Shown here one piece after another: positions 43,950 through 56,084 of a stretch of DNA of 64,000 nucleotides (the first letter of the stretch is position 1; each line of letters opens with the position of its first letter). A program made the position numbers and the translations under genes. This stretch comes from Phoronis australis (Eukaryota > Phoronida > Phoronidae): contig NMRA01000183.1 in NCBI GenBank assembly GCA_002633005.1, forward strand, positions 76,426 through 140,425, in the 5' to 3' direction. The notes below the pieces were generated by a model. It did no database searches. It was given only the letters and a program-made list of their open reading frames with translations, and was not told the origin of the DNA.

Positions 43950-45202
43950 CGAGTGTAATTTAAAGTCGGGCCACACTTTGCCTCCAGGCAGGCCAACGAT
44001 ACACTGAGCTATCAACACGATTCTAGAGAATATTCATCAAGAGAAACAATTAAGTGCAACTGAATCTGATTCTAAGAAAATATATTTCACTCTACATTTT
44101 ATTTTATTTAATTGTTTCAATCTCGAACGTCCTCTGAAGTTGAATACGATACCATCATTCTGATTCCCGTACTTAAATCCGTTCGCAGACTTTCACTTAT
44201 TGCGAAGTAAGTCAGCTGTCCTGCTCACGAACTTCGCTATTTGCTGTGCTGATTGTATTAATTGTGGATGCGCGCACCCAAGGAGGGGTGGCTCGGGTGC
44301 TCCAACGAGCCCCCCATTTGGCTTAGTGGGCAAAAAAAGTCCGCCCCAGTGAAACAAAAAGTCAGAAAAAACGAGACAAAAGTCCACTAAAAGGCAGGAA
44401 TTTGGCGAATGCACAATTCATTGCTCTGTACGTACCCGTTCTTTTTAGTAAAAGGTCCACATTCTCAAAAAGTCGAACACCCACTTTTTAGGCTGACTGC
44501 GGGCATGTTGTTATGCCTTTTGATCTCGTGACGTATCATTCCACGTTATAAAAATATGCTCTGGGCACAGGTAAACGATGCGTTCGAGTAGGGAAATCCG
44601 CTGAACCAAGGCTTAGTGATCGTTTGAGAGAACATGTATACATCAGTCAATATAGTACATGAAAATATTCAAACATTGTTCAGAGCTTAGCCCACTACGA
44701 CGGTGGCGTTATTACCAAGGCAATCACAGAGAAAAACTATTCATCAAAGAATCAGTAGCAATAACAAACAGCAGTGAATTGCCAATAAGAACTCTTTCAA
44801 CCCACAGCTATAACGTGTTAGTAAACAATTTTAACATTGCTATCGCATGCCATCATAGCTCAGTCCTTATTAATCAACAGCCATGACACAGTAGGTCTAA
44901 TGCGCAGTTACAGCTGATGTATAATTTGATGGTAATCATGCAGCTCTCGGGTAGAAAATGCAACGGCCGAACTGAAAAGGGGAAAAGTCCCATGGATTGT
45001 GGCTGTGCCAAAGCTGATTTAGTTTGATTTGAATGATTTTTACAGTACTTCTCGCGGGCTGAAATCAACCGTATTTATAACAGTTGTCTAATAGCAAATG
45101 CCTAGTCTCTATACCTATAACCTAGCTGAAACGATGGTATTGTCACTGATGTGTGGGTGGTGTTATATGCCATGGATGACATGGTTTTGCGTGTTGACTC
45201 AC

Positions 45203-45490
45203 CGGCCATAAATTTTGTCAGGATTGGGGTATGCTTGTAGTAGAATGATTCATTGCATCGTGCCCTGACGGCGTAATCTAGCAGAAATACGAGACTATAT
45301 TGGCTGGAAAAAGTGCGAATTAAATTTTGTATACGTGTAACTAATTCCTGCTCAAACTTGACGACAAACGGTGTGTTGGGTGCATGTGGAGGAGAGCCAT
45401 ATTCACCTAACACTACATCACAGTTCACAATATTGGCGAACTTCCCAAAATGCCTCGTCGTTGTAGGGTCAGCGTACGAGATTGGTATGC
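45203..45490 (-). CDS. Candidate 96-codon internal exon, gene unknown
   Basis: On the minus strand an acceptor (catttttgacaag) and a strong donor (G|gtgagt) bound 288 bases that are open in one frame and symmetrical in phase (1 in, 1 out). The product includes PISYADPTTTRHFGKFANIV, NCDVVLGEYGSPPHAPNTPF and a helical stretch ending RARCNESFYYKHTPILTKFM. The bounded open frame makes a real exon likely, but I found no neighbours and cannot name the family. Confidence 0.4.
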
Positions 45491-45548
45491 CTTGTCAAAA
45501 ATGGTCTTCACGAAACTGCATCGGTTTCTTCAGCTGGGCTCACAGGGA

Positions 45549-45712
45549 CGGGTCCAGGATTTTGAGTTAGGGGGGAGGGGACAGGGCAGAGTACCGTATT
45601 AGCCAGAAATTTGCCCGTCATTCATTCGCACCCCCGAAGTGCCAAATGGAATCTGAGGGAATTTTAGGGGTATCCAAGTCCTCCTTGCCCCCCTCACTAA
45701 ATTCGCCAATAG
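45549..45712 (-). repeat. Interspersed repeat, family A (copy 4)
   Basis: Contains aggattttgagttagggggg, tgcccgtcattcattcgcac, gccaaatggaatctgaggga and ttttaggggtatccaag, matching 2735-2878. Confidence 0.65.
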
Positions 45713-46532
45713 CTCATAATGTCTACGAAATTTGATTGAATTAAGGTGTCATGTAAACGTATGAAAATTCATTTCTAAATTTTTTCTGAAAATTTGAAAG
45801 GTTTACGATAGCTATGGTGTTTAGTTCTAAACTGTATTTTATAAACAATTTTTTAAATTAATCTTAATTTAGGATTGAGTTCAATTTGGGAAATCGCTTC
45901 AGTTTAAATATGAACATACCATGTGTACAGATTATGGCCAAGGCTTGTTTTCGCTGTTGGAAGTAGGAGACACTAGACATGTCCCTTCTGGCGATGTCCC
46001 CTAATGCCGACCATCTTCTACACTGCACTTCGAGAAATGTACAACGTAGTGTAAGCCTTCTGAACAACTTGTTAATAACTATGTTTTCTTAGTTTTAGCG
46101 TCGTGAGAACTTTTTACTTGAAAGTATCTAAATGTTGTTTTTTGAACTATGGAGCTATGGCCTTTATTACATGAATCAAATTGATTGATTTAAACCAACC
46201 GGTATTTGACACCTCATGGTTGTTTGACAGTAATTCCGTTGAACATGCCTATAATTGCTCGAACATATGACTATACTGAACTTCACTGTAGCACCACGTT
46301 TGCTGTGAATTGCTTTTATTTATTTGTCATACAAGCACCAAACATGAGATTTGGCATGGTAGCTGTTCTTGGTCAGCAGGTGTAGAGCACTTTTCTTTTA
46401 TTAACATCACTATTGTGCATAATATAATTGTCAACTTATTTAATCCGATAAGAAAAAAGAAAGAAGAGATAAAAATGTTAAAAAGAAAGCAAAAAGGAGA
46501 CTATTAAAATGAAAAAAGAAAAATATCAATAT
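45713..46532. other. Spacer between repeat A and tRNA-Asp
   Basis: AT-rich; no gene seen. Adenine-rich sequence near 46450-46525 serves as the minus-strand T-rich terminator region of the tRNA. Confidence 0.5.
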
Positions 46533-46604
46533 CTCCGTGTCGGGGAATCGAACCCCGGTCTCCCGCGTGACAGGCGGGGATACTCACCACTATACTAACA
46601 CGGA
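46533..46604 (-). tRNA. tRNA-Asp (anticodon GTC)
   Basis: The reverse complement folds as a 72-base cloverleaf. Acceptor arms TCCGTGT and ACACGGA pair fully, with discriminator G at 46533. The D arm contains TAGTATAGTGGTGAGTA (A-box), the anticodon stem CCGCC/GGCGG-type arm shows CTGTCAC with anticodon GTC (46569-46571 on the plus strand), and GGGTTCGATTC is the B-box/T arm. It closely matches animal cytosolic tRNA-Asp, has no intron, and no CCA is encoded. A minus-strand poly-T terminator is provided by the A-rich tract gaaaaaagaaaaa just below 46525. Confidence 0.97.
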
Positions 46605-48290
46605 TTGCTGGAAATAAGGTGAAAAATTGTAATACTTATTGATTGCTTTATAACACAATTGGCCGGCTAGACTGAAATTGTATTTTTTACCAACCAATTG
46701 TTTCGTTAATTGAGAATAATCACAAATGATTAAATATAAGACTTTTTTGCCCCTCATTGCTGTAGTTACGGAAAACCCCGCGTCAGTGCGAAGTCCTTCT
46801 ACGACCAGTCTCTTAGATTTGTTGCAAAATGTTATTCACTCCGTTTATAGCCTATATTTGTTATTGTTACCCTGCTGCAGGCTGTTATTGACTTAATTTA
46901 GTTTAGTAAGACAGCAACTCTTATTACTGTTAGAACATTACAATTCACAAGCATACGTTATAGTTCTCTCATAGCCCGCGAAGTGTCGCTGTGACAGACG
47001 AAAGAATTGCTTAGTCGGGTGAACCTGTAAGTCATGAATAAGCAATGATGTTCATAAACCAGCCGGCCGACCTGAAACTGAAGACCCGGCGCACTGCCGA
47101 CTGCGCAAAGCGAAGGCTAATTATGATGCTTTCGGTTTTCAACGGCTGTTCTGTTACCGTTGAATTGCTTTTTGTGTCGCAATTTCATTTGGATTGGTCA
47201 TTTTGGACAGGTGCATGATGCCACTAGCCGGCCTCCATATGACTATAAGTGCCGCGCGGTCGAGTACAGACGCCGGTCGGGTACTGCCATGTTTTCAGTC
47301 AGAAAACCTTTAAAATAGCCATTTTTGCAAGAAAAATCAAAGCATACAAATTTGAAAATGAATTTTGAAAGTTGTGCCATTAAATCATTCAATCATAGTC
47401 CTTCAAGTCAATTCGTATCACTCATTTGTTACCGACTCCGGAGCACTGAAACTCATATGACGGCGACATCCCATTGCTCTCAACTTGATCGATTCTATAG
47501 CCCAACAACAAGTTGGGAAGTTTACCCCCGTAGCCAATATCTTACTCGACTGATTAACTCCATTCTGGCGGGCCTGCGCTCTTTTGTTCTATCACCGATC
47601 AGATCATGATCTGGCCGGGGCCCGGCTGACTGCGCTGGGCTGATAAAAATGAAAATTAAGTTATAAGATATTTGAGCTTACCATTTCTGAATTCTTCATG
47701 TTAAGTTTTTAAATCACCAAAATCGCCCACAGAATTTAAGACAATCTGATTCTCGTGTTCAAACGGATTGTAGCCTACGGTAGCGTGCAACCACCGTTTC
47801 CTTTGAAGCCTGGGAGATGATTGGCCTCCTCGTTATCATACGGAATAAAAGACTGAGCTGGACAGTTAACCTATTGCACGTTCAGCACGTACCCCTCACG
47901 TCTGGAAAAGTTACTTAACGACAGAACGCTATAATTAATGGGCCGGGACTTCGGCGCCCCCCTTTGTTGCAAAATGGAAGTACTACTAGGAAAGAGAGAA
48001 TTAATGGATGAAGGTTCTTAAAAAGCTAGCTTTTTCTAAATCTCACCAAACCAAACTCATGTGCTAAATCTAAAAAAACTTTGATTTATAGACTCTTCCT
48101 TTTCGTTTTTAAACGGAGCCACTCGCCGTAAAATGGGTATTGAGTACCTTTGCGCTTAGGGCCGGGGGCACCTTAGGAGGCCGTCAACTTCTTTAATTCC
48201 TCCCAACTCGAACAAAGTCCCGAACTTTTTTCAAGTCGGCAACTGACCATTTAACACTGCGCGGTAAAAGTAGGGCCCGGTGTGATTGGA
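46605..48290. other. Spacer with a possible TATA-type promoter
   Basis: No gene is supported. A tataagtgccgcgcggtcga phrase at 47244, followed about 30 bases later by a purine start region, resembles a TATA-driven start. The open frame after it ends after nine codons. Confidence 0.3.
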
Positions 48291-48292
48291 TA

Positions 48293-48462
48293 AAAAAGTA
48301 CGCGTTGATGAAGTAAAATTATACGCGCAGATTAAGCAAAAGTGAGCGTTGATTAAGAGCAGAACGATGATCCTATAAGAACTAAAAGAACGCGTAGATT
48401 AAGTAAAAGTACGCGTATATTAAGCAAAAGTACGCGAATAAAGTAAAAGTTCGCGTAAGGAT
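48293..48462 (+). repeat. Degenerate ~20-bp tandem repeat rich in acgcg
   Basis: Variants of aaagtacgcgtagattaagt follow each other about eight times (tacgcgttgatgaag, tacgcgcagattaag, gagcgttgattaag, aacgcgtagattaag, tacgcgtatattaag and more). CpG-bearing and imperfect; no coding frame. Confidence 0.8.
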
Positions 48463-51400
48463 TAGGCACCTTCAACGCGAAAAGGTAGCCTGCCTCATAA
48501 GAATCCTTTCGCGCTTCTTAATAGCAACCGAGATCTTTTTGTAATTCCGGTGATTTAATGGTGAAAGTTAAGCACGCCACTTGACCATATACAGATGTCT
48601 ACATAACAGCTCTTTAATTGATTCACTCTTCACTAATGCCGAAATCGTCAAAATTAAATTGGCGTTCGATTAACTTCACGAGTTAGGCCATTGCCGGGAT
48701 GTCAGGTGTTCAGAGAGAGCAACTTTAGCGCTGACCTACAGCACATATTGATCGCTGTGTGCATAAGATATTTCACTACCTATTTATATTGTTAATTAAA
48801 AAACTTATGATCAGCAACATTTCCGGTACAGCTTAATTAAGATTAACTGGGAGTACGGATACAGTGGAGAATCAAGTAAACTCCGTTTTGACTCCAGTAA
48901 AAAAGACAGTTTTACTTCCACTAACAACAGATCAGTCTATACTCCAATGCACGTCGCTCACAATCAAAATAACTTCCTCAAAGTATACAACCATGAATAT
49001 CGCCAATAACAAAAACCTCGTGAGTCAAGGCAGTAAAAAGAGTCGTGCCGCAACCTTATTCAGGAAAGCATAGTGACGCACCACGGCTTCTCTACAAATT
49101 ATATTTACGTTAGCAACCGTGTTATTACGCTGCGCAATAACCAACTTTACATCCTTTGTGATATCGAACTCAATAAACGTTATGGACATTAATTGATCAA
49201 TAAAGAAATTCATAAATTTTATGTAGTGAAAGCATAAAGGTTGTAAAGCCGACGAAAACTGTCACGTTTCTCAGGCATATTTTTAATGCTGAATTCTCTT
49301 TTGTCACAACATATTACTGTTCCTACCAACAACGCATTGTCGCCGTTCCTTCGTTATTGCATATTGGACTAATATTTTGGTTCCCTCAGGTGTTTGAATT
49401 TCTTAGTTGCATGGTGTCAGTGTTAGGGACCAATGTTATGTAAACAGTGACCTTGATCGCTATTGGGGCAACATGAGTTTCGAAGTCGGTGATAACTCAT
49501 TATCTCTGTGGTCCAGTATGATGGAGTGACGGTATTATTCTCCTGCCGGTTATTAGCACGACCGTTTCCTGCGGTACTCTGGCAATGATTTACTGATCAG
49601 GCTAAGAAGGAAGACAAAATATTTCGAAGTCGGTGAGACACGGCATTTCTTTCTTTCAGACGGTTTAACAATGAGTTCCCGTATACCCGGCTTTCATGCT
49701 TTACAAAAAAGGTAATGAGGATCGAATTTCGGGTCAAGAGACAGCCCCGATGAAACTGTCCTTTGTCGCGGAGATAACACGCGTCCGTACATGTAAGCGA
49801 GTGTGTCAGAGGCTTACTCCTGAGTGACACAGGTCACCGTGAATTTATCAGCCTGAGCAAACCAAACAGAACTGAAACGGTAAATCGTGAACAGAGCCAA
49901 GTGGAGACACAGCGGGAGCGTGAACGCTAAAACACCAGTGTCACATTGACTAGCCTCAGTCTTTGATTTGAGGAAACATGTTTCCGTGGAACGGGAATGC
50001 TGACATTTGCGGGACAAAGACGATCATCGAGTGGTGATAGGTAAACAGCTAATCAACACGTGGACGTGACGGCTACTTTTTGCCGCACTAACAGGTGAAA
50101 TATTCTTCACTGACGAAGGCATTTCATTCAGAATCATTCGGTTGAAGACTGCTCTCAGGTAGGATTACACAGTGTATTCAAGTATTTTGATCTTGGCACA
50201 AGGTTCTTGTAGTAGGCTCTGGTGCTGTCATCAGTTGATAATTATGAGCACGTCGACTTCAGGCCACTTCAATTACTGAATTAGGCGAAAGTTGGCACTT
50301 AAATACGCAAAAACACTCGATCTCGGAGAAAATAGTACATTATCAGAATAAAAATTTATGACACGGTAATCTTATATTTGTTTCTGGCCACATCCGCAAT
50401 AGTATCATTCACTGTTACGGTGAATTGACTATTCCAATACGGTATAATGGATGTTGACGGTTGATAAAATGCTGGTCAAACCAGTGTTGCGTCACTGAAA
50501 GAAACAAACTTTTATTCCAACAATTTAAACAGGCTTAGCAGCCACGCATCTGAATACAAAAATTTTAGATTCTGAATCTCAAAATATTTTTGTTGTTTAC
50601 TGTGAGTGCAGGTGCATCGTTCTGAAACATCTATCGGGCTCCCTTGTGAGTAGATAGTCAGTTTATCCATGTTTATGACTATTTGTTGCTGAAGTGTTCG
50701 ACCTTGGGTCGATAACGGTCACCAAACTGGGGGTACTCAAAATCCGGTACCCGTAATTAATGACTATTTCCTAATAACAAGTGCATGTAAAATTGTGTGC
50801 CTGTGTCATATACGTTACAATATTCCATGTCAGTTTGTGCCCCACTACTGTCAAGAATAATTCATTCCCTTCACTAACTCTATCGATGCGCGGTGTCGAC
50901 ACACTAGCATGCACTGTAAACGAGGTTTGGATTTTTTGCCAGTAGACAGCTCCTATTTCATTCCCACCGAATTCTGGGCCGTGAGAGATACCGACAGTAG
51001 CATATTGATAAACATAACAAGATCTACCATAAGTAAAATACGAATAAAATGGCTTTCAACTGTTTTTGTAATACACAATAGTGCACACAGCCCACCATGG
51101 GTATTAATGTCAACAAGGAAATAAGTCACAGCTATCGATTGTTGACATTCCTTCTTCCAAGTTAAGCTTTTCCTGGCGTACGAATCTGAAACACACACGA
51201 ATAAGTGAAGTGCAGTAGGCCTTCATTCATTGCCATGAGAGATCCCTGTTTCGTGACATGATGCACATGTACGATTTAGTGAAGAAGTTGGCGAAGTGAA
51301 GACAGTTTTTGCACCTAAAGGAAACTTGTTCTGTCCCGTGGCCAGAATAGTGTGTTTGAACAAAACGTAAGTATGGACGCAGCGCCGACTGGGGGTATCT

Positions 51401-52086
51401 AGACGTATTAAATAGCTGTGGGTTTTTGTTGTAGCGCTTGTTTACGACACATGCCATTAGATACAATGTACAGCTCACGGTATTCAGCACTGAATTTTCA
51501 ACACTGATCGACACTAATCTCTTTTCAACAACGTTTTGCTAATTTCAACTGGATCTGCAAGTTAAGACGCATTCCACGAGAAAATCAAAAGATATAATTT
51601 TTATGGGTTTTTGAAAGCTTGCAAAGCTTTGTTTCCTAAAGTGGAGAATAATTGAGTTATGTCAAATTGGCGCATACATAATCTTGACGCCTTTACAAAT
51701 TTTTGAATGCCGTACCTTGTTTCAACAATGGTTACGAACGGGCCTTAAACATGTCCAAACTTTGCTAACAGCTGAACACTCTATCTCGATAATGCTGCAC
51801 TGATTGTATTTAAACTTTGAGGCTCTATGCTTTAATGCACTGTAGCTATTTGGCTAAGCAGTTCGCAAATTTGTTAATAAAGTCCTACATAGTTGCCGTC
51901 AACAGCTCTTCACAGACTAGCGATTAGTAAGTTATCCTTTTAATGATTGGCCTGTAGTGGACTAGAAATTTCTCCTACCGCTTTAGCTTATGTAGAATGT
52001 GGTCTTCTTGGACTGTTGATTTATTGTCACATCAAAGTGGCAAATGTCAGTGAGTCTTCGCTTGTTTATTGTAATCTAAATTTCAG
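48463..52086. other. Upstream spacer of the KY-stalk gene
   Basis: Nothing recognised: no frame over 95 codons with splice support, no paired element ends. The end at 52086 is the acceptor of a probable 5' UTR intron (ctaaatttcag) just ahead of the gene's first coding exon. Confidence 0.45.
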
Positions 52087-52094
52087 TTGGGAAC

Positions 52095-52190
52095 ATGGGA
52101 AGTGGTTCGAGCCGTCGCGGATCACCACGTGGTCCGTCAGTGGCTGTGGTGGTTGAAGCAACACAAGACGACGTTGGAGATAGCAAGAAG
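52095..52190 (+). CDS. KY-stalk gene exon 1: myristoylation-type N-terminus
   Basis: The exon begins MGSGSSRRGSPRGPS and ends KK|gtagga in phase 0. Gly-2 with Ser-6 and basic residues after it is the N-myristoyltransferase signal plus polybasic patch, which would anchor the protein at membranes. An acceptor-like aaatttcag lies 8 bases before the ATG, so a 5' UTR intron precedes. The start is chosen because it is the first ATG after that acceptor and stays open to a consensus donor. Confidence 0.72.
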
Positions 52191-53966
52191 GTAGGACCAC
52201 AGGTTGGGTAACCACAAAAACTAGATATTCCACTCTTGAACTGAACTCCGATTCAAGCTTTTCACTAGCCAAAATTTTCTTCCTGTAGTCTCCCATGTTT
52301 TTTTGAGATCCAGCTGGAGTATTGTCAAACTATAAAACGATTTATTTCAAGTCACAAATAGAGTTAAGGTAATCGTCCACATCTCAATTCCAGCTTCATA
52401 AATATCTTAGCAGGTGCGATTGAGAAACAACGTCGAATTAAGTTTGGGTAACTGAGGCGTGTTTTGACATCAAACGGCGATTGCAGCTCTTTCATAACCG
52501 AATATAAATGTAGCCGACGTGGAGTCGTTGCCAGATTTCTATTGTGTTCTAAGCTCAAACAATTTGCGTAGTCATCAAACTAAGCAGGGGGTATTGGGTT
52601 TATAAAGTGATTAAAGACACATTGACTTAATGCATAAAGTCATTAGTGCCTCTATTATTGCTGTACACATCGAGTCAGTCTACAGTTGGTGGTGGTCGCC
52701 GGGGCAATGACGTTGTACAAGTAGTTCGATTTAATTTTGAACCAAAAAGCAAACGAGTCCAGGGATTGCTATCAGTCAAGAACTAGTTAATATGGACATA
52801 TTGCTACGTGAAACAGCAAAGTCGGCGTGCTCGGCTAGAGTATCACCATGGAAACTGGAAAGAAGTGTAAGTGTGTGGGTTTTGAAAAGATGCCGATATG
52901 AATAGAAACAGGGTCAAGATGGCAACTGTTTGTTGGATTTGGCTTATCACCAGTCTTTCAAGGACAGACGAATCTTGTTGTTTTCTAATAAAGTCTATTT
53001 TCAGACGACCATTCTAACGCTAAAACACATTAGTTTCGCAAAAATGTTTCAAACAATAATAAAAACAATTGAGATGTTGGCTTTCTTATTAAAGTTTCAA
53101 CGTGATACGGTAGACAAACCAAGACCTAATATTTTGTGGCAGGGGATGACGTTGTCGCTATTGGGTATTAAGTATGGTGAAGACGCCATGTGAATTAACT
53201 TTGCCTTTCAATCGTTTCAGTTCGGCGAAATTAGGTACAATTGTCAATTATCATCAAGAATAACAGGAACCAAGTTCAAAATATCTTTTATCGGAATATT
53301 TAGATCCATATTCAATTTTCATTCACTCAAATATCGTTTACCCGTCATTTCTAGTTCACGTAACACGTGGTATCATTGTAACTTAGGTTTTTTTGTTCAC
53401 ATACTTTTCGATATTAATTTGATGCACGTTTAAAAGAGCTGGAACAAAAGCCACAGTTTAATTCCATTGTAAAAATGAGAATGATCTAAACAAATCAATA
53501 AATACATATATGGTATCAATATATTTGATTAACTGGAGTTTGAAACATACAGTGTATGTGTGTCACCGTATTCGTACATGTACGAGAATGCTGGAAGGTT
53601 GATTCATCCGACTAGACCCTTGGAAAGATAGAGAGGATTGCATGCCCGAGGAAGTTTTGTTTACATATGACATATGAGGCGAGGCTATGCTATGCTTGTC
53701 ACAGGAGACATTATCATAATATTCTAAATCAAAGGTGACATTACCAGAATGCTCTAAAAAAATAAAAAAAATCTGTCTACACATAAACCGTGAACATGCT
53801 GTCATTGATCAATGTAATTCACAAATTATAGCTGCCAAAACCGGGGTTTTCAAACGGTTGACTGAAATGACAGCAGAATAGCACCTGGAAACATACATTT
53901 GGATTCCGAGAATTAGTTCAAGATAAGCTAATGTAATTCCACCTCATGTATTTTGGTGTCTTGTAG

Positions 53967-54146
53967 CCGTCAACGAATGGAGTCCATCATCATCGACCCA
54001 CAAGTAAGGCGAAATCAAGAACGCAGCCGCGGGGTAACAAAATACTATTTCCTGACGACTACCCTCGGCCGTTGCCCCCATCGGACAGTAGAGACGACAT
54101 TTGCTGTCAGACCATATTAAATTCAATAGACGACTACATTTTTGAC
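53967..54146 (+). CDS. KY-stalk gene exon 2: linker
   Basis: Phase 0 on both sides (tgtcttgtag acceptor, GAC|gtacgt donor), 60 codons. It encodes PSTNGVHHHRPTSKAKSRTQ, a Pro/Asp stretch and ICCQTILNSIDDYIFD. It is a polar linker ending in a helix that leads into the transglutaminase-like domain. No domain of its own. Confidence 0.8.
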
Positions 54147-54872
54147 GTACGTATCTAATCGATTTTGTCTATGCTAAATCGTTCAATATATGTTAGTTAA
54201 CCTATCGTCAGCCAAGACCAGTTTTTCCTATACTTATCTAGATGATCTTAGTGGACGCTAAAGCGCGTAAAACATCAAAATTGGAAACTCATCCCAACAA
54301 CGGAATGTTTAAATAGCGAAACTGCATCTATGCAAGCCAATCGGAACGGAAAATCGCTTTGACCGACCATAGCGTCAGGTACTTCATGTACTCGTCACGA
54401 AGACAACCAAAAGTGAACGAGATTCTCCAATTTCGAATGTCTTTGTATATTAGTTGAGCAAAGGTAAGGAAGATTGAAATTGACCCTAAGTTTAAGACTT
54501 GTCAAAAACACGAAAGCTTGTCACGAGTCGACTTTACAGAAAATCACCTGGGTTTTATTGCGTTCGTAAATAACCGTAATCGTATTCTTAAAGTTTACGT
54601 TTTCAGCTATTCCTCAGAAATGGCCACGGAGATCAACTAGTCTGTGCAATCAAAGACTGATTGATGAGAGAACGATTCTGTAGAATCTTAGAAGCCAACC
54701 ACCTTTAAATCATCCGTGAATCTGTCCTGTTTAAAAGTTGAAGGCTTAAAATATCTTCGTTTTGAGTCGTCTCTCCTAGATAATGAGTTTGAATCCTTGA
54801 ACTTTTAATATTTTTAACTCGATTTCGTAGCTTCGACTTAAATGTTTATGTTTTCAATTTATTTCGTTTTAG

Positions 54873-55102
54873 GCACCGGAGGATCTATTGACTGGCTCCT
54901 ACACAAACCTTGTGAAGTATCTTGTGAATGACGGGAAATGGGGCGACGTAGGGAAGGTTCGCGCCATCTTTCGGTGGATAACTACGATTGATATATACGG
55001 CTTGCTGGACAAGGAGGCGCCAGTGGATACCCCATTAGAATATTTTCAAAGGATAAGAAAAGGGACCGGAAATCATGCCCATCTTTTTGCGGGACTGTGC
55101 AA
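54873..55102 (+). CDS. KY-stalk gene exon 3: first half of the transglutaminase-like domain
   Basis: Phase 0 in (cgttttag), phase 2 out (AA|gtgagt). It encodes LLTGSYTNLVKYLVNDGKWG, DVGKVRAIFRWITTIDIY and further to GTGNHAHLFAGLCK (protein residues 93-169). K-RAIFRWIT--I-Y is the family hallmark ahead of the active-site helix. In active members a Cys stands in GVC-GYA-LF--LC; here that position is Thr-157 (GTGNHAHLF), so the nucleophile is missing. Confidence 0.88.
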
Positions 55103-56084
55103 GTGAGTCTGTTGCACGTTTTTTTAAATTCATAATTAATATAAACAGGTAATATACACTACACTTATTGCCTCGGATGAATCTAAAACTGCCGCGACAG
55201 ATTTTAATCTACCGCGGGTACCGGAGTTGTGCACCTGTAAGATTTTGAGGGGATGTATTGGGAAGCAAATCCCTTCACTAAAATGATCAAGCTTCTATTA
55301 CTGGTTTTGAAACTTATTCAAATGACGTGGACAGGTGCAAAGGAAGTGGGTCAAAAGCGGTTTGTTCTACACAACCCTAACCATGGAGAAACATTGTTAT
55401 GAGCTTAAATCCTGTAATTTGAACCCAAATTGTGCTAGAATGAGTCTAATTCAAAAGAGGTTGTTATCAGATTGAAATGTCAAACTACTCACTCTTTTTT
55501 ATATACAACGTATGTTGGGTATTGGAGAGTGACATGGCAAACCTTATTTCGTACTAAATCCCCGCAGACCCTAATTTTGCGGCCTGAGATTCTGTCCTCC
55601 ACAGGGTCCTACAAGTACATGTACAAGTATTTGCAGAATGCAAAGCGGGTGCGAACCAACAGGCTCCTTTGCTCGGTTGAAGCAAACGGTCCCAATATAG
55701 ACACGTAAACAATGTTCTTTAAATTTTCAGCACATTTATAGACTAATGCTACTTTTCTATCATTGTATCGTTATTATGAGGTCCTCTTTTGCTTAAAAAA
55801 AGTTTATAATAATGTATGTGAAAATTGATTCCTTAGATCAGCGAAACCTAATATGGACTACGTCCTTAAATTAGGGAGTGTATGCGAAGATCCCTGTTTA
55901 TTTTTAAAGATAATATGAATTCACCCAGTGTTTATAACGGTTTCGAATTACGCTAACAGACTTTGTAGAAAGTTGGACATGGTTCCAGTGTTCCAAAGCT
56001 AGCAAAGAACTGTATGGTTTCAAAAAGCCAATTGTTAAAATCCGATTTATTGCCTCTTTAACGGATCGTTGAAACCTTTTACAG

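Larger units (their letters stand above)
42920..43961. mobile_element. Possible MITE with AAATTAC(G/A)C ends and internal satellites
   Basis: The left end aaattacgcccg and the right end, reversed, AAATTACACTCG, look like a short inverted repeat. The interior repeats cgagcgtaa-type phrases (42930-43050 and 43620-43690). It also contains the 25-bp and 19-bp tandem arrays. No coding frame and no clear target duplication, so the call is tentative. Confidence 0.3.

Noticed and set aside
47244-47340. A TATA-driven promoter for a protein gene
   Set aside because: The only frame after it ends after a few codons; kept only as a remark in the spacer entry.
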